The notes below the pieces were generated by a model. That model was given only the letters and a program-made list of their open reading frames with translations. It ran no database searches and was not told the DNA's origin. DNA of 64,000 nt from contig NZ_JASHKN010000002.1 in assembly GCF_030056735.1 (NCBI RefSeq), forward strand, positions 186,001-250,000, given 5' to 3'. Origin of the DNA: Rhodococcus sp. IEGM 1409. GTDB lineage: Bacteria > Actinomycetota > Actinomycetes > Mycobacteriales > Mycobacteriaceae. Made by a program: the position numbers and the translations under genes. How positions within the stretch are numbered: the first letter of the stretch is position 1; each line of letters starts with the position of its first letter. Positions 25,896-35,355 of this stretch are shown piece after piece.

Positions 25896-27134
25896 CTACT
25901 CGGGTCGCAGCCGGGTCTCGAACTCACGCTCGAGTTCGCGCCAGGTCTCGGATTCCTTGGTGAACGGTGCGCTCGGAGCCATCCGCGACGGATCGGGGTT
26001 GAGGAGGTACGAGACGTACCAACCCAGCTCGTTCGATGCGGACAGAACTTCCTCGGTGGAGTCGTCGGCGGCGAAATCCGCTGCATCGGTGAACAATTCG
26101 ACGGCCAGTTCCAGTTGCTCGGCGTCGACGACGTCCGGGCCCTGCGCGAGGTCGTCGGCGATGCCGGGCAGAACGTAGACGTTCTCGTCCGTGACTTCGA
26201 TTTCGAGTGAACCGTCGACGGCAGCATTCTGAATTTCGCCGTACGTGCTGACCTGCGAGAGATCGTGTTCGTGGTTGTCGGCGAGATAGCGAGCGAGCGC
26301 GCGCTCGCTACGGAAGACGGTGATGAGTCCGTCCTTGCCGAGGAAGATCGCCTGATCTCCCATGTAGCAGCGCAGAGTGTAGAACGTCTCGGCCGAGGTG
26401 ATGATGCGGATCGGGTCGACACCGACCTCGCCCCAGAAGGTCTCGACTTCGTCTTCCTCCTCGTCGAGGTCGTCCTCGTCGAATTCCTCGTCCTCGCCCT
26501 CCTCGGCGACATCGTCGGCGTCGACGGTGTTCTCGGCAGCGGCGAGCAGTTCAGCTTCGGCGACCGCGACGGCGGCAGCGTCGACCTTCGGGGAGGTGAC
26601 CACCTTGTCGATGGCGTCGAGGACGGCGTCCCAGTCCTTGACGATTGCAGCGCCGACCTGATCCCACAGCTCCAGTCCTTCGCGACCTTCGAAGGTGCCG
26701 GCGCCGGTGGCCAGCGCGCCGAGTACCGGATGGCCGCTGAAGAAGCGGATGACCGCGTCGAGTTCGCACACCTCACCGATGTTGCGAGCCATGTTCAGGG
26801 TGTCTTCGAGTTCCGAGACCACCAGTGCCTCAGGGTCACCTGCAGCCAGTTCGGGCACGCCGACGAAGTCGAAGGTGAAGTTCTCTTCCGGCTCGAGTTC
26901 GGCTGCCGACAGTCCGGAGACGACGGCCCACGCCGGATGCTCGACCAGGTCGTTGTCCGAGTCGGTGCGGATGAAGGCCGCGAGTTCCGCGACGGAGGAG
27001 AACCCGTAGAGGTCTTCCTCATGGCCGAGGAACGCTTCCCACTCGTCGTCGCCCTCGCGCCAGCGGGGTGCCCACAAAGTGACGAGGTCTCCGTCGGTGA
27101 GTCCGATTTCGATAGGGACGATGTCTCCAGCCAT
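25896..27134 (-). CDS. Conserved actinobacterial protein, Rv3311-like, acidic linker
   Basis: 412 residues from the ATG at 27134 (MAGDIVPIE..., the conserved beginning as I remember it). A GTG at 27185 would overlap the upstream gene stop as GTGA and cannot be excluded. The N-terminal part is well conserved-looking (TLWAPRWREGDDEWEAFLGHEEDLY). A central region of ~35 residues is almost entirely Asp/Glu (about 210-240), followed by a second globular part with FRSERALARYLADN. Related proteins are sometimes called primosomal proteins, but I know of no demonstrated function. The position next to add matches Rv3311. No TM segment or signal peptide. Confidence 0.8.
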   Translation of the reverse strand: MAGDIVPIEIGLTDGDLVTLWAPRWREGDDEWEAFLGHEEDLYGFSSVAELAAFIRTDSDNDLVEHPAWAVVSGLSAAELEPEENFTFDFVGVPELAAGDPEALVVSELEDTLNMARNIGEVCELDAVIRFFSGHPVLGALATGAGTFEGREGLELWDQVGAAIVKDWDAVLDAIDKVVTSPKVDAAAVAVAEAELLAAAENTVDADDVAEEGEDEEFDEDDLDEEEDEVETFWGEVGVDPIRIITSAETFYTLRCYMGDQAIFLGKDGLITVFRSERALARYLADNHEHDLSQVSTYGEIQNAAVDGSLEIEVTDENVYVLPGIADDLAQGPDVVDAEQLELAVELFTDAADFAADDSTEEVLSASNELGWYVSYLLNPDPSRMAPSAPFTKESETWRELEREFETRLRPE

Positions 27135-27181
27135 GGGCGGAAGCCTATCCACCGCAGAGCGAAAGGCATAGCGGGGGTTGG

Positions 27182-27481
27182 TCACGTTTGTTTCAGCGAC
27201 ACACGGAGCTCACCCACCAGTCGCTCTCGTTCATCATTGGATTGCCGAACTGCCTGGTGAATGGTTGCCACCGTCAGTGCGGCGACCGTGCGCGAATCCA
27301 TGGCGGTGATCGCATCGGTGATCCGCAAGTCGACCAGAGCGCCCAGCCCGTCGACAGTCGCTGTGACTATCCCACCGTCGCCCGAGACGACTGCCCGCAG
27401 AGCGTTGACCCCGTCGACGGCGTCCTGCAACAGCCCGGTCCGGTGTTTCGCCAACTCCATGATTCGATCCATCTCGTTCAT
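27182..27481 (-). CDS. YbaB/EbfC-like small protein
   Basis: 99 residues: a helical start (MNEMDRIMELAKHRTGLLQDAVDGV), a beta-rich middle (GGIVTATVDGLGALVDLRI) and a C-terminal helix (ALTVATIHQAVRQSNDERERL). This alpha-beta-alpha order is that of YbaB/EbfC nucleoid-associated dimers, which in ESX loci appear as EspL-type partners. Its ATG overlaps the preceding gene stop (ATGA). Fourth and last member of the type VII-like operon, possibly coupled to the Rv3311-like gene. Confidence 0.65.
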   Translation of the reverse strand: MNEMDRIMELAKHRTGLLQDAVDGVNALRAVVSGDGGIVTATVDGLGALVDLRITDAITAMDSRTVAALTVATIHQAVRQSNDERERLVGELRVSLKQT

Positions 27482-27831
27482 ATCGAACGCATCCAGCTCG
27501 ACGGCAGGCTCTGGTCCTCTGTGGCGTCGACATCAGCCAGTTCGTCTCGGGTCGCGAGACCGAGTCGATCGAGGATCGCCGCCGGGACGCCGGTCTCCTC
27601 GAGCTCCACACGATGGCGGACACCGGCTTCGATTGCCGCCTTCGAGGACAGCGCGAGTATCTGCTGCGCCAACCGTGCGCCGCCGTACCGCAGTTCACCC
27701 TGGCTGATCCGCAGGTCCACGGGAACGGCGTGCTCCGTGGCGCGGACCGCGATGGTTCCGGCGCGGTTGACGGCAACGGCTGTGATGATCGACGGTGATT
27801 CCCGCATGGTCTCGGACATGATTCCTGTCAT
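27478..27831 (-). CDS. Second YbaB/EbfC-like small protein
   Basis: 117 residues from the ATG at 27831, which overlaps the NlpC/P60 gene stop (ATGA); an internal ATG at 27819 is an alternative. Strands IITAVAVNRAGTIAVRATEH and VPVDLRISQGELR are followed by a long helix (GARLAQQILALSSKAAIEAGVRH), a divergent form of the YbaB pattern. The next gene overlaps by 4 bp. Two adjacent, dissimilar YbaB-like proteins suggest a heterodimer (inference). Confidence 0.6.
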   Translation of the reverse strand: MTGIMSETMRESPSIITAVAVNRAGTIAVRATEHAVPVDLRISQGELRYGGARLAQQILALSSKAAIEAGVRHRVELEETGVPAAILDRLGLATRDELADVDATEDQSLPSSWMRSI

Positions 27832-28817
27832 TCTGTCGGACGGTAGAAGCCGTGAAAGCCCATGCCGCTGTTCGTGGTTCGAATGGAACTGACTTCGACT
27901 GGGTCCCCGGCTTCGACCATCTGGCCGTTGCCGATCACCATGGCGACGTGTCCGTCCCAGACCGCGAGGTCGCCCGGCATCAGATTGTTCTGATCGACCT
28001 GGTTCCCGATTCCTTGTTCCTGGGCCAACCTCGGAATATCGACTCCGGCCTGGCCGTACGCCCATTGCGTCAACCCGCTGCAGTCCAGCCCGACTCCAGG
28101 TGTCGTGCCTCCCCACGCGTATGGGACGCCCTGTTGAGTGAGCGCGTTGCGTACGGCGGCAGCGGCCTCGGCGTTCGGTGCGGTGGCTATCGAGCCGTCG
28201 GGAAGTTCGACCTCTACTCCACCTGCGGAACCGGAACCACCTGCGGAACCGGAACCACCTGCGGAACCGGAGGCGCCCGGCGAACCGGAGACTCCTGGAG
28301 CGGACTCCGGTATCGGTACGGGTGGGATCAGCGCGGACATCTTGTCGGTCGATCCGGCCAGTTCGCCGCGTACCCGCTCGACTACCGACACCGCCCGTGC
28401 GAGGTGCTCCAACGCGGCCGACAGCAACATCAATTGCCCCGTCGGCGTCGCGAGCGTCGGCCCGGCCTTGATCGCGAGGGTCAGAAAGGACTGAAGAATC
28501 TCACTGAGTTCGGTCATTCCCGCGGACACGGACGTTGTGGCTTCGTCCACGACGCCGGCGATGTTGCTCCCGCGATCGGCGAGGTTTTGCGTCGACGTCT
28601 GCGCCTGCTCGGTTTTGGTCACCGCGGCGGTGAGGGCATCCGAACTTTGTGAGGGCGCCAGTTCGCTCAGTGCGGCTCTTCCCAATTGGTAGGCGATCTC
28701 GAGGGCGTCCGAAGCGATTCGGATTCCGACGTCGGGTCCGCCCGGGCCGGCGACACCGGTCCCGACAGTGTCGACCAGATCGATGATCGGTCGAGCGAGA
28801 GCGTCGACGTCGATCAT
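27828..28817 (-). CDS. NlpC/P60 cysteine peptidase with helical N-terminal domain
   Basis: 329 residues without a signal peptide or TM segment. Residues 1-160 are Ala/Ser/Thr-rich helices of the kind found in ESX-secreted proteins. Residues 171-200 form a Ser/Gly/Ala linker encoded by tandem 18-bp repeats. Residues ~210-329 are an NlpC/P60 domain with catalytic Cys246 (GLDCSGLTQWAY) and His290 (WDGHVAMVIG). Such enzymes cut peptidoglycan stem peptides, so this one must leave the cytoplasm. With no Sec signal, export with the EspC-like partner by a type VII system is the likely route (inference). 4-bp overlaps on both sides. Confidence 0.82.
   Translation of the reverse strand: MIDVDALARPIIDLVDTVGTGVAGPGGPDVGIRIASDALEIAYQLGRAALSELAPSQSSDALTAAVTKTEQAQTSTQNLADRGSNIAGVVDEATTSVSAGMTELSEILQSFLTLAIKAGPTLATPTGQLMLLSAALEHLARAVSVVERVRGELAGSTDKMSALIPPVPIPESAPGVSGSPGASGSAGGSGSAGGSGSAGGVEVELPDGSIATAPNAEAAAAVRNALTQQGVPYAWGGTTPGVGLDCSGLTQWAYGQAGVDIPRLAQEQGIGNQVDQNNLMPGDLAVWDGHVAMVIGNGQMVEAGDPVEVSSIRTTNSGMGFHGFYRPTE
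28219..28272. repeat. Three tandem 18-bp repeats in the NlpC/P60 linker
   Basis: Unit CCACCTGCGGAACCGGAA, three copies (28219, 28237, 28255; the last differs in its final base). It encodes Gly/Ser/Ala hexapeptides on the minus strand. Copy number could vary by slippage and so tune linker length. Confidence 0.85.
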
Positions 28818-29128
28818 GAGCGTGCAGCTTCAGCGAGAGCCGTTCGTACGGATTCCTCGGAGTCGAGATAGGTGGCGTGGGCGTCAAGCGTGGCGGACTG
28901 GACGCCCACGATCACGGCGGACAGTCGATCGATGTCGTCGACATGCGCTTGTTGTGCTCGGCCCGCGACGCCAACGAAGTCTCCACCGATCAGCCCCAGC
29001 ACCGAGGACAGAGCCGTGTGATCGCCGCCGGCCGCGTCCTGTCGCGCTTGCGCGACGTTGTCGGCAACAGTGCCCAACCGCGCGGCGAACTCCGCGATGC
29101 CTTCGGTGTGTAGATCCAGATTTGTCAA
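28814..29128 (-). CDS. EspC-like (DUF2580-type) type VII secretion substrate
   Basis: 104 residues from a TTG at 29128 with a strong GGGGGAAG SD. Two long amphipathic helices are joined by GLIGGDFVG (44-53) in place of a WxG turn, and the C-terminus carries YLDSE (Tyr87-Glu91), the YxxxD/E secretion signal. Length and layout match EspC (103 residues in M. tuberculosis). It heads a four-gene operon with an NlpC/P60 peptidase and two YbaB-like proteins. No EccC/EccD machinery lies in the window, so an ESX system elsewhere would be needed. Confidence 0.75.
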   Translation of the reverse strand: MTNLDLHTEGIAEFAARLGTVADNVAQARQDAAGGDHTALSSVLGLIGGDFVGVAGRAQQAHVDDIDRLSAVIVGVQSATLDAHATYLDSEESVRTALAEAARS

Positions 29129-29209
29129 CTTGTCTTCCCCCCGTTGCGCTTACTCCTTCTTGGACGCCGCGCGGGGTGCTTCGGTTCCAGAGGAACTATT
29201 CTGATTGTC

Positions 29210-29833
29210 ATGCAAACGCACGTAGTCGACCATCCGCTCGCGGCGGCCCTCTTGACCACAATGCGTGATGCACGCAGTGAGAACGCGACGTTTCGTTCAG
29301 CACTTCGCAGGCTCACGCACATGCTGGTCTACGAGGCCATGCGTGACGCGGAGGTCGAGGAGTTCCCGGTCGACACCCCGGTAGCAGCGACGACAGGCAT
29401 TCGGCTTGCGAAGCCGCCGTTGTTGGTACCGGTGCTGCGCGCCGGCCTGGGCATGGTCGAACAAGCCAGTGCACTGATTCCGTCGGCCGGCGTTGGCTTT
29501 GTCGGAATGGCTCGTGACGAAGAGACACATCAGCCGGTTCCGTACCTCGAATCCCTGCCCGCGGATCTGTCCGGTATCCCGGTATTCGTGCTCGATCCGA
29601 TGCTCGCGACCGGTGGTTCGATGGTGCACACCATCGACTTGCTGGTTGCGCGTGGCGCGACCGATGTCACGGCAGTGTGCGTCGTGGCTGCTCCGGCCGG
29701 CGTCGACGCGCTGGCAGCCTCCGGACACCCGGTGCGTCTGGTCATCGCGAGCATCGACGACGGACTCGACGAGAACGCTTTCATCGTCCCCGGTCTCGGT
29801 GACGCCGGCGATCGGCAGTTCGGACCCCGCTAG
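29210..29833 (+). CDS. upp: Uracil phosphoribosyltransferase
   Basis: 207 residues from the ATG at 29210 (AGAGGAA upstream). PRPP motif [10 protein letters not shown] at about 126-135, and the uracil-binding C-terminal [13 protein letters not shown]. It makes UMP from uracil and PRPP. It is divergent from the EspC-like operon. Its TAG stop shares CTAG (29830-29833) with the convergent pmmB stop. Same neighbour as Rv3309c. Confidence 0.95.
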   Translation: MQTHVVDHPLAAALLTTMRDARSENATFRSALRRLTHMLVYEAMRDAEVEEFPVDTPVAATTGIRLAKPPLLVPVLRAGLGMVEQASALIPSAGVGFVGMARDEETHQPVPYLESLPADLSGIPVFVLDPMLATGGSMVHTIDLLVARGATDVTAVCVVAAPAGVDALAASGHPVRLVIASIDDGLDENAFIVPGLGDAGDRQFGPR

Positions 29834-31422
29834 AGCGAGAGGGCGAAGGTTCGGAGTTCGGCCAGCCGAGCCTTCGCCTGCTCGCGCGCGATCGTGAGGT
29901 CGTCGCGGTTCGCCACCGGGACCACGACTTCGAGATAGCACTTGAGCTTGGGCTCGGTGCCGGACGGTCGCACAACCACGCGGATCGACGGTCCGTCGAA
30001 TATCACTGCGTCGGTGCGCATACCGCCGCGAACCAGGGACAAGTCTTCGATGGTGACGGACTCACCCGCGAGTTGACCGGGCGGATCGGCGCGTAACCGT
30101 TCCATCATTTCGGTGATGTCGCTCGAATCCTCGACGCGGCGGGATACTTGGTCCCCGCAATGCAGTCCGAATTCGACGGCATAGTCGTCGAGAACATCCA
30201 AGAGGGTTCTGTTGCTGCCCGCGAGGGTGGCAGCCAGATCGGCCACCAGTACGGCAGCCGAGATGCCGTCCTTGTCTCGCACCACATCCGGATCGACGCA
30301 GTGCCCGATCGCCTCCTCGTAGGCATAGACGAGACCGTCGCCGGCGCGCGTGAGCCACTTGAACCCGGTGAGTGTCTGCGCAAACCGCGCTCCGCGGGCT
30401 GTCGCCAACTTCGAGAGCAAAGTCGAGGAGACGATCGTCGTCGCCACCAACGAATCTTCGGGCGCCGTGCTCAGCACGTGGTCGGCCAGGAGGATCCCGG
30501 TTTCGTCGCCGCGCAACATGCGCCACTGATCACCGTCGCGAACTCCGACGGCGCAGCGGTCGGCATCCGGGTCGAGTGCGATCGCCAGATCCGCGTCGAC
30601 ACGTCGGGCGAGTGCGAGCAGGCGGTCTGCGGCGCCGAGCTCTTCGGGATTGGGGAACTCGACGGTCGGAAACGTGGGGTCAGGATCGAACTGCTCCGCC
30701 ACGACGTGCAGATCCTCGAATCCCGCTGCTCGCAGAGCTGATATCGCGGTCTCGCCGCCGACGCCGTGCATTGCCGTGAGCGCAATCCGGATCGAGCGGG
30801 CGTCGCCGTGCGGGAGGGTCGCGATGCGCGCGATGTACTCCTCGACCAGGGAATCGTCGACGGGAAACACCGGCATTCGAGGGACGTCGGCGGCGCCACC
30901 GATGCGGGCGATCTCGCTCTCGATTTCACGATCGGCGGGGGAGACGAGTTGCGCCCCACCTGAGAGGTACACCTTGTAGCCGTTGTCGGCAGCAGGATTG
31001 TGGGAGGCGGTGATCTGGATACCCGCCGCTGCCCCGAGCCTGCGCACCGCAAACGCCACCAGCGGTGTCGGCAATGGACGGGGGAGCAGGGTCACCTCGA
31101 ACCCGGCTGCCGCCATGACTTCAGCGGCGGCGAGAGCAAATTCCTCGGAACCGCGCCGAGCGTCGCGGCCGACGACAACGCGGGAGCCGCCCTGGCAGCG
31201 AGCTGTCAGCCAGGCCGCCAGTCCGGCCGTGGTCCGGATGACGACCGCGAGGTTCATGCCGTTGGGGCCGCCGCGCACCGGCCCTCGAAGCCCAGCGGTG
31301 CCGAACGCCAGTGGTGAGGAAAAGCGTTCGGCCAGTTCATGTTCCGAAAGGGCTGTCAGTTCTGCGCGGGTGACTGGGTCCGGATCGGCGTCGATCCACT
31401 CGGTGACGTGGGTAGGTGTCAC
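29830..31422 (-). CDS. pmmB: Phosphomannomutase/phosphoglucomutase (alpha-D-phosphohexomutase family)
   Basis: 530 residues from a GTG at 31422 that overlaps the punA stop (GTGA). Phosphoserine loop [17 protein letters not shown], metal loop [12 protein letters not shown], and the sugar-binding GEETG-like RGDETGILL, with the phosphate-binding [10 protein letters not shown] near the C-terminus. Orthologue of Rv3308 by position. In this salvage context it may also act on (deoxy)ribose-1-phosphate released by PunA/DeoA (phosphopentomutase activity is known in the family; inference here). Confidence 0.9.
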   Translation of the reverse strand: MTPTHVTEWIDADPDPVTRAELTALSEHELAERFSSPLAFGTAGLRGPVRGGPNGMNLAVVIRTTAGLAAWLTARCQGGSRVVVGRDARRGSEEFALAAAEVMAAAGFEVTLLPRPLPTPLVAFAVRRLGAAAGIQITASHNPAADNGYKVYLSGGAQLVSPADREIESEIARIGGAADVPRMPVFPVDDSLVEEYIARIATLPHGDARSIRIALTAMHGVGGETAISALRAAGFEDLHVVAEQFDPDPTFPTVEFPNPEELGAADRLLALARRVDADLAIALDPDADRCAVGVRDGDQWRMLRGDETGILLADHVLSTAPEDSLVATTIVSSTLLSKLATARGARFAQTLTGFKWLTRAGDGLVYAYEEAIGHCVDPDVVRDKDGISAAVLVADLAATLAGSNRTLLDVLDDYAVEFGLHCGDQVSRRVEDSSDITEMMERLRADPPGQLAGESVTIEDLSLVRGGMRTDAVIFDGPSIRVVVRPSGTEPKLKCYLEVVVPVANRDDLTIAREQAKARLAELRTFALSL

Positions 31423-32216
31423 AGTTGCTCGACCAGTTGACGCAACAGCACTCCCATCCGGGCTGCCGACGCTTGGCCTGCCGCCAGCACCTCCTGATGG
31501 TCGAGCGGGGCACCCGTGATTCCGGCGGCCAGGTTGGTGACCATCGAGATGCCGAGAACGCGGGCGCCGAGCGCGCGGGCTGCAATGGTCTCGTGAACCG
31601 TCGACATGCCGACCAGATCGGCCCCCAGTGTACGAAGCATTCGAATCTCGGCCGGAGTCTCGTAGTGCGGACCGGGAAGCCCGGCGTAAACACCCTCGGC
31701 AAGGCCCGGGTCGATCGAGCGAGCCAGCGCGCGCAGTTCCGGCGAGTAGGCGTCGACCAGGTCGACGAACTCCGCGCCGACGAGCGGGGACCGGGCCGTC
31801 AGGTTCAGGTGGTCACTGATCAGCACCGGTTGGCCGACGGCGTAGTTTTCAGCAATACCGCCGGCCGCGTTGGTGAGGATGACCGTGTCGGCGCCCGCGG
31901 CGACGGCCGTCCGGACCGGGTGGACGACGGTGGCGAGATCGTGGCCCTCGTACGCATGCGCGCGCCCGAGCAGCAGCAGGACTTCGGAGTTCCCGACGCG
32001 CACCGAACGAATGGTGCCCGCGTGCCCGAGCGCCGACGGTGGGGCGAAGCCAGGCAGATCGGCCATCGAGACTTCAGCCGTCACGTCCGCACCGGCGTCG
32101 CCGAACACGTCTGCGGCGTCGGTCCACCCCGACCCGAGCACGATGGCGACTGACGGTGACGAAGAACCCGTCATGGCGGACAGAGCAGCGGCGGCGGCCT
32201 CGGCGATCGTTCCCAT
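31419..32216 (-). CDS. deoD: Purine nucleoside phosphorylase
   Basis: 265 residues from the ATG at 32216. VLGSGW phosphate loop, [18 protein letters not shown] and [15 protein letters not shown] (purine-site Glu region) are those of trimeric PNP (PunA/Rv3307 type, named deoD in M. tuberculosis). It phosphorolyses inosine/guanosine. Downstream pmmB is coupled by a 4-bp overlap. A frame extension to 32285 overlaps the start of the neighbouring gene and is rejected. Confidence 0.93.
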   Translation of the reverse strand: MGTIAEAAAAALSAMTGSSSPSVAIVLGSGWTDAADVFGDAGADVTAEVSMADLPGFAPPSALGHAGTIRSVRVGNSEVLLLLGRAHAYEGHDLATVVHPVRTAVAAGADTVILTNAAGGIAENYAVGQPVLISDHLNLTARSPLVGAEFVDLVDAYSPELRALARSIDPGLAEGVYAGLPGPHYETPAEIRMLRTLGADLVGMSTVHETIAARALGARVLGISMVTNLAAGITGAPLDHQEVLAAGQASAARMGVLLRQLVEQL

Positions 32217-32283
32217 GTGAGCAACCCTACTGAGGAGTCGGGTCGGTTCGCCGGGTGAGTTGGCGGGCGTTACTCTCCCATCC

Positions 32284-32982
32284 ATGCCTTATCTCGAACG
32301 CGACGGCGACGTATTCATCCTGTACCTCGGCAACGAGGGCGAAACGGACAACGAGAACCGCTTCGGCCCCGAGTGGATCGACGCTGTTCACAGCAAGCTG
32401 GACGAAGTCGAAGCGCGCGAGGGGCCGGCAGCCCTGGTGACCACGGCGACGGGCAAGTTCTACACGAACGGCCTGGACACGACGTGGATCTTCGGCAATC
32501 TCGACGGTCTTCCCGGCTACCTGGACAAGGTCCACACCATCTACAGCCGGCTGCTGACCTTCCCGATGGCCACGGTCGCGGCCGTGCAGGGGCACGCATT
32601 CGGCGCCGGCGCCATGCTCGCGTCCTCGCACGATTTCCAGATCATGCGCGCGGACCGCGGCTTCTACTGCCTTCCCGAGGTCGGACTGAACATGCCGTTC
32701 ACAGTCGGGATGTCTGCATTGCTGAACAGTCGTCTGCCCAAGCAGACGGCGGTCGACGCGATGACGACGGGGCGTCGATTCGGCGGCGCCGACGCGCTTG
32801 CTGCCGGCATCGTGCAGGAAACGGTCGACGGCGACGGAGTGCTCGCGGCAGCAGTGGCCAAGGCGTCGGCACTGACGTCGACTCACGGCAAGAACTTGGC
32901 GGGAATCAAGGCAGGCATCCACCGCGATGCACTTGCGGACCTCGCTCAGGTGACTGACAAGAGCAACTTCTCCTTCGGGTGA
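32284..32982 (+). CDS. Enoyl-CoA hydratase/isomerase family protein, ECI-like
   Basis: 232 residues. Crotonase fold with oxyanion-hole segments KFYTNGLD (about 57-64) and [16 protein letters not shown] (about 103-118), and a single acidic catalytic position in [11 protein letters not shown]. This pattern, with one Glu rather than two, fits delta3-delta2-enoyl-CoA isomerases more than hydratases. Divergent from the PNP gene; 12 bp before the amidohydrolase pair on the same strand, so possibly co-transcribed. Substrate unknown. Confidence 0.82.
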   Translation: MPYLERDGDVFILYLGNEGETDNENRFGPEWIDAVHSKLDEVEAREGPAALVTTATGKFYTNGLDTTWIFGNLDGLPGYLDKVHTIYSRLLTFPMATVAAVQGHAFGAGAMLASSHDFQIMRADRGFYCLPEVGLNMPFTVGMSALLNSRLPKQTAVDAMTTGRRFGGADALAAGIVQETVDGDGVLAAAVAKASALTSTHGKNLAGIKAGIHRDALADLAQVTDKSNFSFG

Positions 32983-32994
32983 GACAATGATCGC

Positions 32995-34155
32995 GTGAAT
33001 CAGAATGTCGACAGCGCAGTCAGGTCTGTAGAGGCCGATCTGATTGCGCTGTCGCATTCGATTCACAGCGACCCGGAACTCGCCTTCGAAGAGTTCCGCA
33101 GCGCTGCCAAAGTGTCGGACCTGCTGGCGCAGCACGGTTTCGCGGTCACTCGCGGGATCGTCGATCTGCCGACGGCTTTCGATGCCACCTACGGCAGCGG
33201 AGAGTTGGTCATCGCGATCTGCGCCGAGTACGACGCGCTGCCCGAGATCGGTCATGCCTGTGGGCACAACATCATTGCCGCAGCCGCGGTCGGAGCCGGC
33301 ATCGCGTTGGCTACCGTAGCCGATGAACTGGGGATCACCGTCCGAGTGATCGGTACTCCGGCGGAGGAAACCGGTGGCGGCAAAGTTTTGATGCTCGAGC
33401 GTGGTGCATTCGACGGCGTCGGCGCGGCCATGATGGTTCATCCAGGACCGATCGACATCATCGGTGCCACCTCGCTGGCCTTGGCGGACATCGCCGTGAG
33501 CTATCACGGTCGCGAGGCGCACGCGTCTGCTGCGCCGGAATTCGGTCGAAATGCCGCCGATGCAGCGACGCTCGCGCAGGTGGCGGTCGGACTGTTGCGT
33601 CAGCACCTGCAGCCAGGCCAGCAGATTCACGGAATCGTCAGTGACGGCGGCACGGCTCCCAACATCGTGCCGGCTCGGTCCGAACTGCTCTACTACCTGC
33701 GTGCCGAGACGGCCGCGTCGTTGGCCAATCTGTCCGAGCGCGCCGGCGCCTGCTTCGCGTCGGGCGCACTCGGCACCGGATGCACCCACGAAATCCGCAC
33801 GGTATCGCCCACTTACACCGAGTTGACCCCCGATCCGTGGCTGGCGGCGGCGTACCGTGAACAGATCGTCGATCTCGGGCGGGTGCCACTGGCAGTGGAA
33901 TGGGAGCGCTCCCGTCCGCTGGGTAGTACGGATATGGGTAATGTGACCAATGTGATTCCGGGAATTCACCCGGTCATAGGCTTGGATTCATCGGGGGCAG
34001 TGACACATCAGCCGGAGTTTGCGGCGGCGTGTATCACCACCTCCGCAGATCGAGCGGTAGTCGACGGTGCAATTGCGTTGGCCCGCACTGCTGTCCGGGT
34101 AGCGTCCGATCCAGAACAACGCGCCCGTCTGTTGGAAGGGGTAGATCGCCGGTGA
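32995..34155 (+). CDS. M20-family amidohydrolase, AmiB1-like
   Basis: 386 residues from GTG. Metal-site elements of the M20D (hippurate/indole-acetyl amino acid hydrolase, PNPLA-independent) family: EYDALPEIGHACGHNIIAAA, GTPAEETGGGK and HPG, followed by the dimerisation domain and a terminal TDMGNVTNVIPG. It hydrolyses an N-acyl amino acid or similar amide. It overlaps the next amidohydrolase by GTGA. The pair corresponds to amiB1/amiA1 (Rv3306c/3305c). Confidence 0.88.
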   Translation: MNQNVDSAVRSVEADLIALSHSIHSDPELAFEEFRSAAKVSDLLAQHGFAVTRGIVDLPTAFDATYGSGELVIAICAEYDALPEIGHACGHNIIAAAAVGAGIALATVADELGITVRVIGTPAEETGGGKVLMLERGAFDGVGAAMMVHPGPIDIIGATSLALADIAVSYHGREAHASAAPEFGRNAADAATLAQVAVGLLRQHLQPGQQIHGIVSDGGTAPNIVPARSELLYYLRAETAASLANLSERAGACFASGALGTGCTHEIRTVSPTYTELTPDPWLAAAYREQIVDLGRVPLAVEWERSRPLGSTDMGNVTNVIPGIHPVIGLDSSGAVTHQPEFAAACITTSADRAVVDGAIALARTAVRVASDPEQRARLLEGVDRR

Positions 34156-35300
34156 ACGCGGCAATCGATACGTGGATTCACGCGCACACCGACGACCTCG
34201 TCGCGTGGCGTCGACACATCCATGCCAACCCGGAGTTGGCTCGCCGCGAATACGCGACCACCGAATTCGTCGCGACCCGCCTCACTGCCGCTGGGTTGTC
34301 GCCGAAGATCCTTCCCGGTGGCACCGGCCTCACGTGCGACATCGGACCGGAGGGTCCACGAATCGCGCTTCGCGCCGACATGGACGCTTTGCCAATGCAG
34401 GAGGCGACAAGGGCGACGTATTCGTCCACGGTCCCTGGTGTGTCTCATGCATGCGGGCACGACGCCCACACCACCATCCTGCTGGGCGCCGGATTGGCTC
34501 TGGCCACACTGCCCGAACTTCCCGTCGGGGTTCGGCTGATCTTCCAGCCTGCCGAGGAAGTCATGCCTGGCGGAGCACTCGACGTCATCGCGGCCGGCGC
34601 GCTCGACGGTGTGTCCAGAATCTTTGCTCTGCACTGCGATCCGCGACTCGAGGCAGGCCAGGTGGGAATGCGTCCGGGCGCGATCACCTCTGCTGCAGAC
34701 ACCATCGAGGTCGTCCTCGATTCTCCGGGTGGGCACACGTCGAGGCCGCACCTGACCACGGATCTCATCTACGCACTCGGCACCGTAGTGACCGGGCTGC
34801 CGGGAATGCTCAGCCGTCGTATCGATCCGCGTACCGGCACCGTCATGGTGTGGGGCGCGGTCAGTGCAGGTCAGGCGCCCAACGCGATTCCGCAAACCGG
34901 CATGATGACGGGCACGGTACGTACCGGCGATCACGACACGTGGGAGTTGCTCGAACCGCTCGTGGAAGAAATCGTCCACGGACTGCTCGCACCCACCGGC
35001 GTTCGCTACCAACTCAATTATCGTCGCGGAGTGCCACCGGTCGTCAACGACGAGGTGTCCACTCGGATGTTCGAGGACGCCATCGCGACCGTCGGACAAG
35101 ATGCTTTGGCAGACACCCCGCAATCCGGTGGTGGCGAAGACTTTTCGTGGTACCTCGAAACCGTGCCGGGTGCCATGGCGCGGCTCGGAGTGTGGTCGGG
35201 TGAAGGCGATCAGCTCGACATCCACCAACCCACTTTCGATCTCGACGAGCGTGCACTCGGCGTCGGTGTAAAGGTTCTCACGAGCCTGGTTCTGGGATAG
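34152..35300 (+). CDS. M20-family amidohydrolase, AmiA1-like
   Basis: 382 residues from the GTG at 34152 (overlaps the previous stop). RRHIHANPELA, ALRADMDALPMQE, HACGHDAHTTILLGA and FQPAEEVMPGGA supply the metal ligands. The C-terminal SGGGEDFSWYLE completes the di-metal site. Likely a heteromeric or paralogous partner of the upstream enzyme, which is only distantly similar. Confidence 0.9.
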   Translation: MNAAIDTWIHAHTDDLVAWRRHIHANPELARREYATTEFVATRLTAAGLSPKILPGGTGLTCDIGPEGPRIALRADMDALPMQEATRATYSSTVPGVSHACGHDAHTTILLGAGLALATLPELPVGVRLIFQPAEEVMPGGALDVIAAGALDGVSRIFALHCDPRLEAGQVGMRPGAITSAADTIEVVLDSPGGHTSRPHLTTDLIYALGTVVTGLPGMLSRRIDPRTGTVMVWGAVSAGQAPNAIPQTGMMTGTVRTGDHDTWELLEPLVEEIVHGLLAPTGVRYQLNYRRGVPPVVNDEVSTRMFEDAIATVGQDALADTPQSGGGEDFSWYLETVPGAMARLGVWSGEGDQLDIHQPTFDLDERALGVGVKVLTSLVLG

Positions 35301-35355
35301 TTCCGGTTCCCGTCGGGGGTACCGTTTTTCGTGTCGTTCGAGTGAAGGTACGGGC

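Noticed and set aside
26265-27260. 331-codon plus-strand frame rich in Val/Leu
   Set aside because: Antisense of the Asp/Glu-rich Rv3311-like gene; the hydrophobic repeats simply mirror GAC/GAG codons.
32227-33969. 580-codon open frame on the minus strand
   Set aside because: Antisense to the crotonase-fold and AmiB1-like genes; no domain and strongly biased composition.
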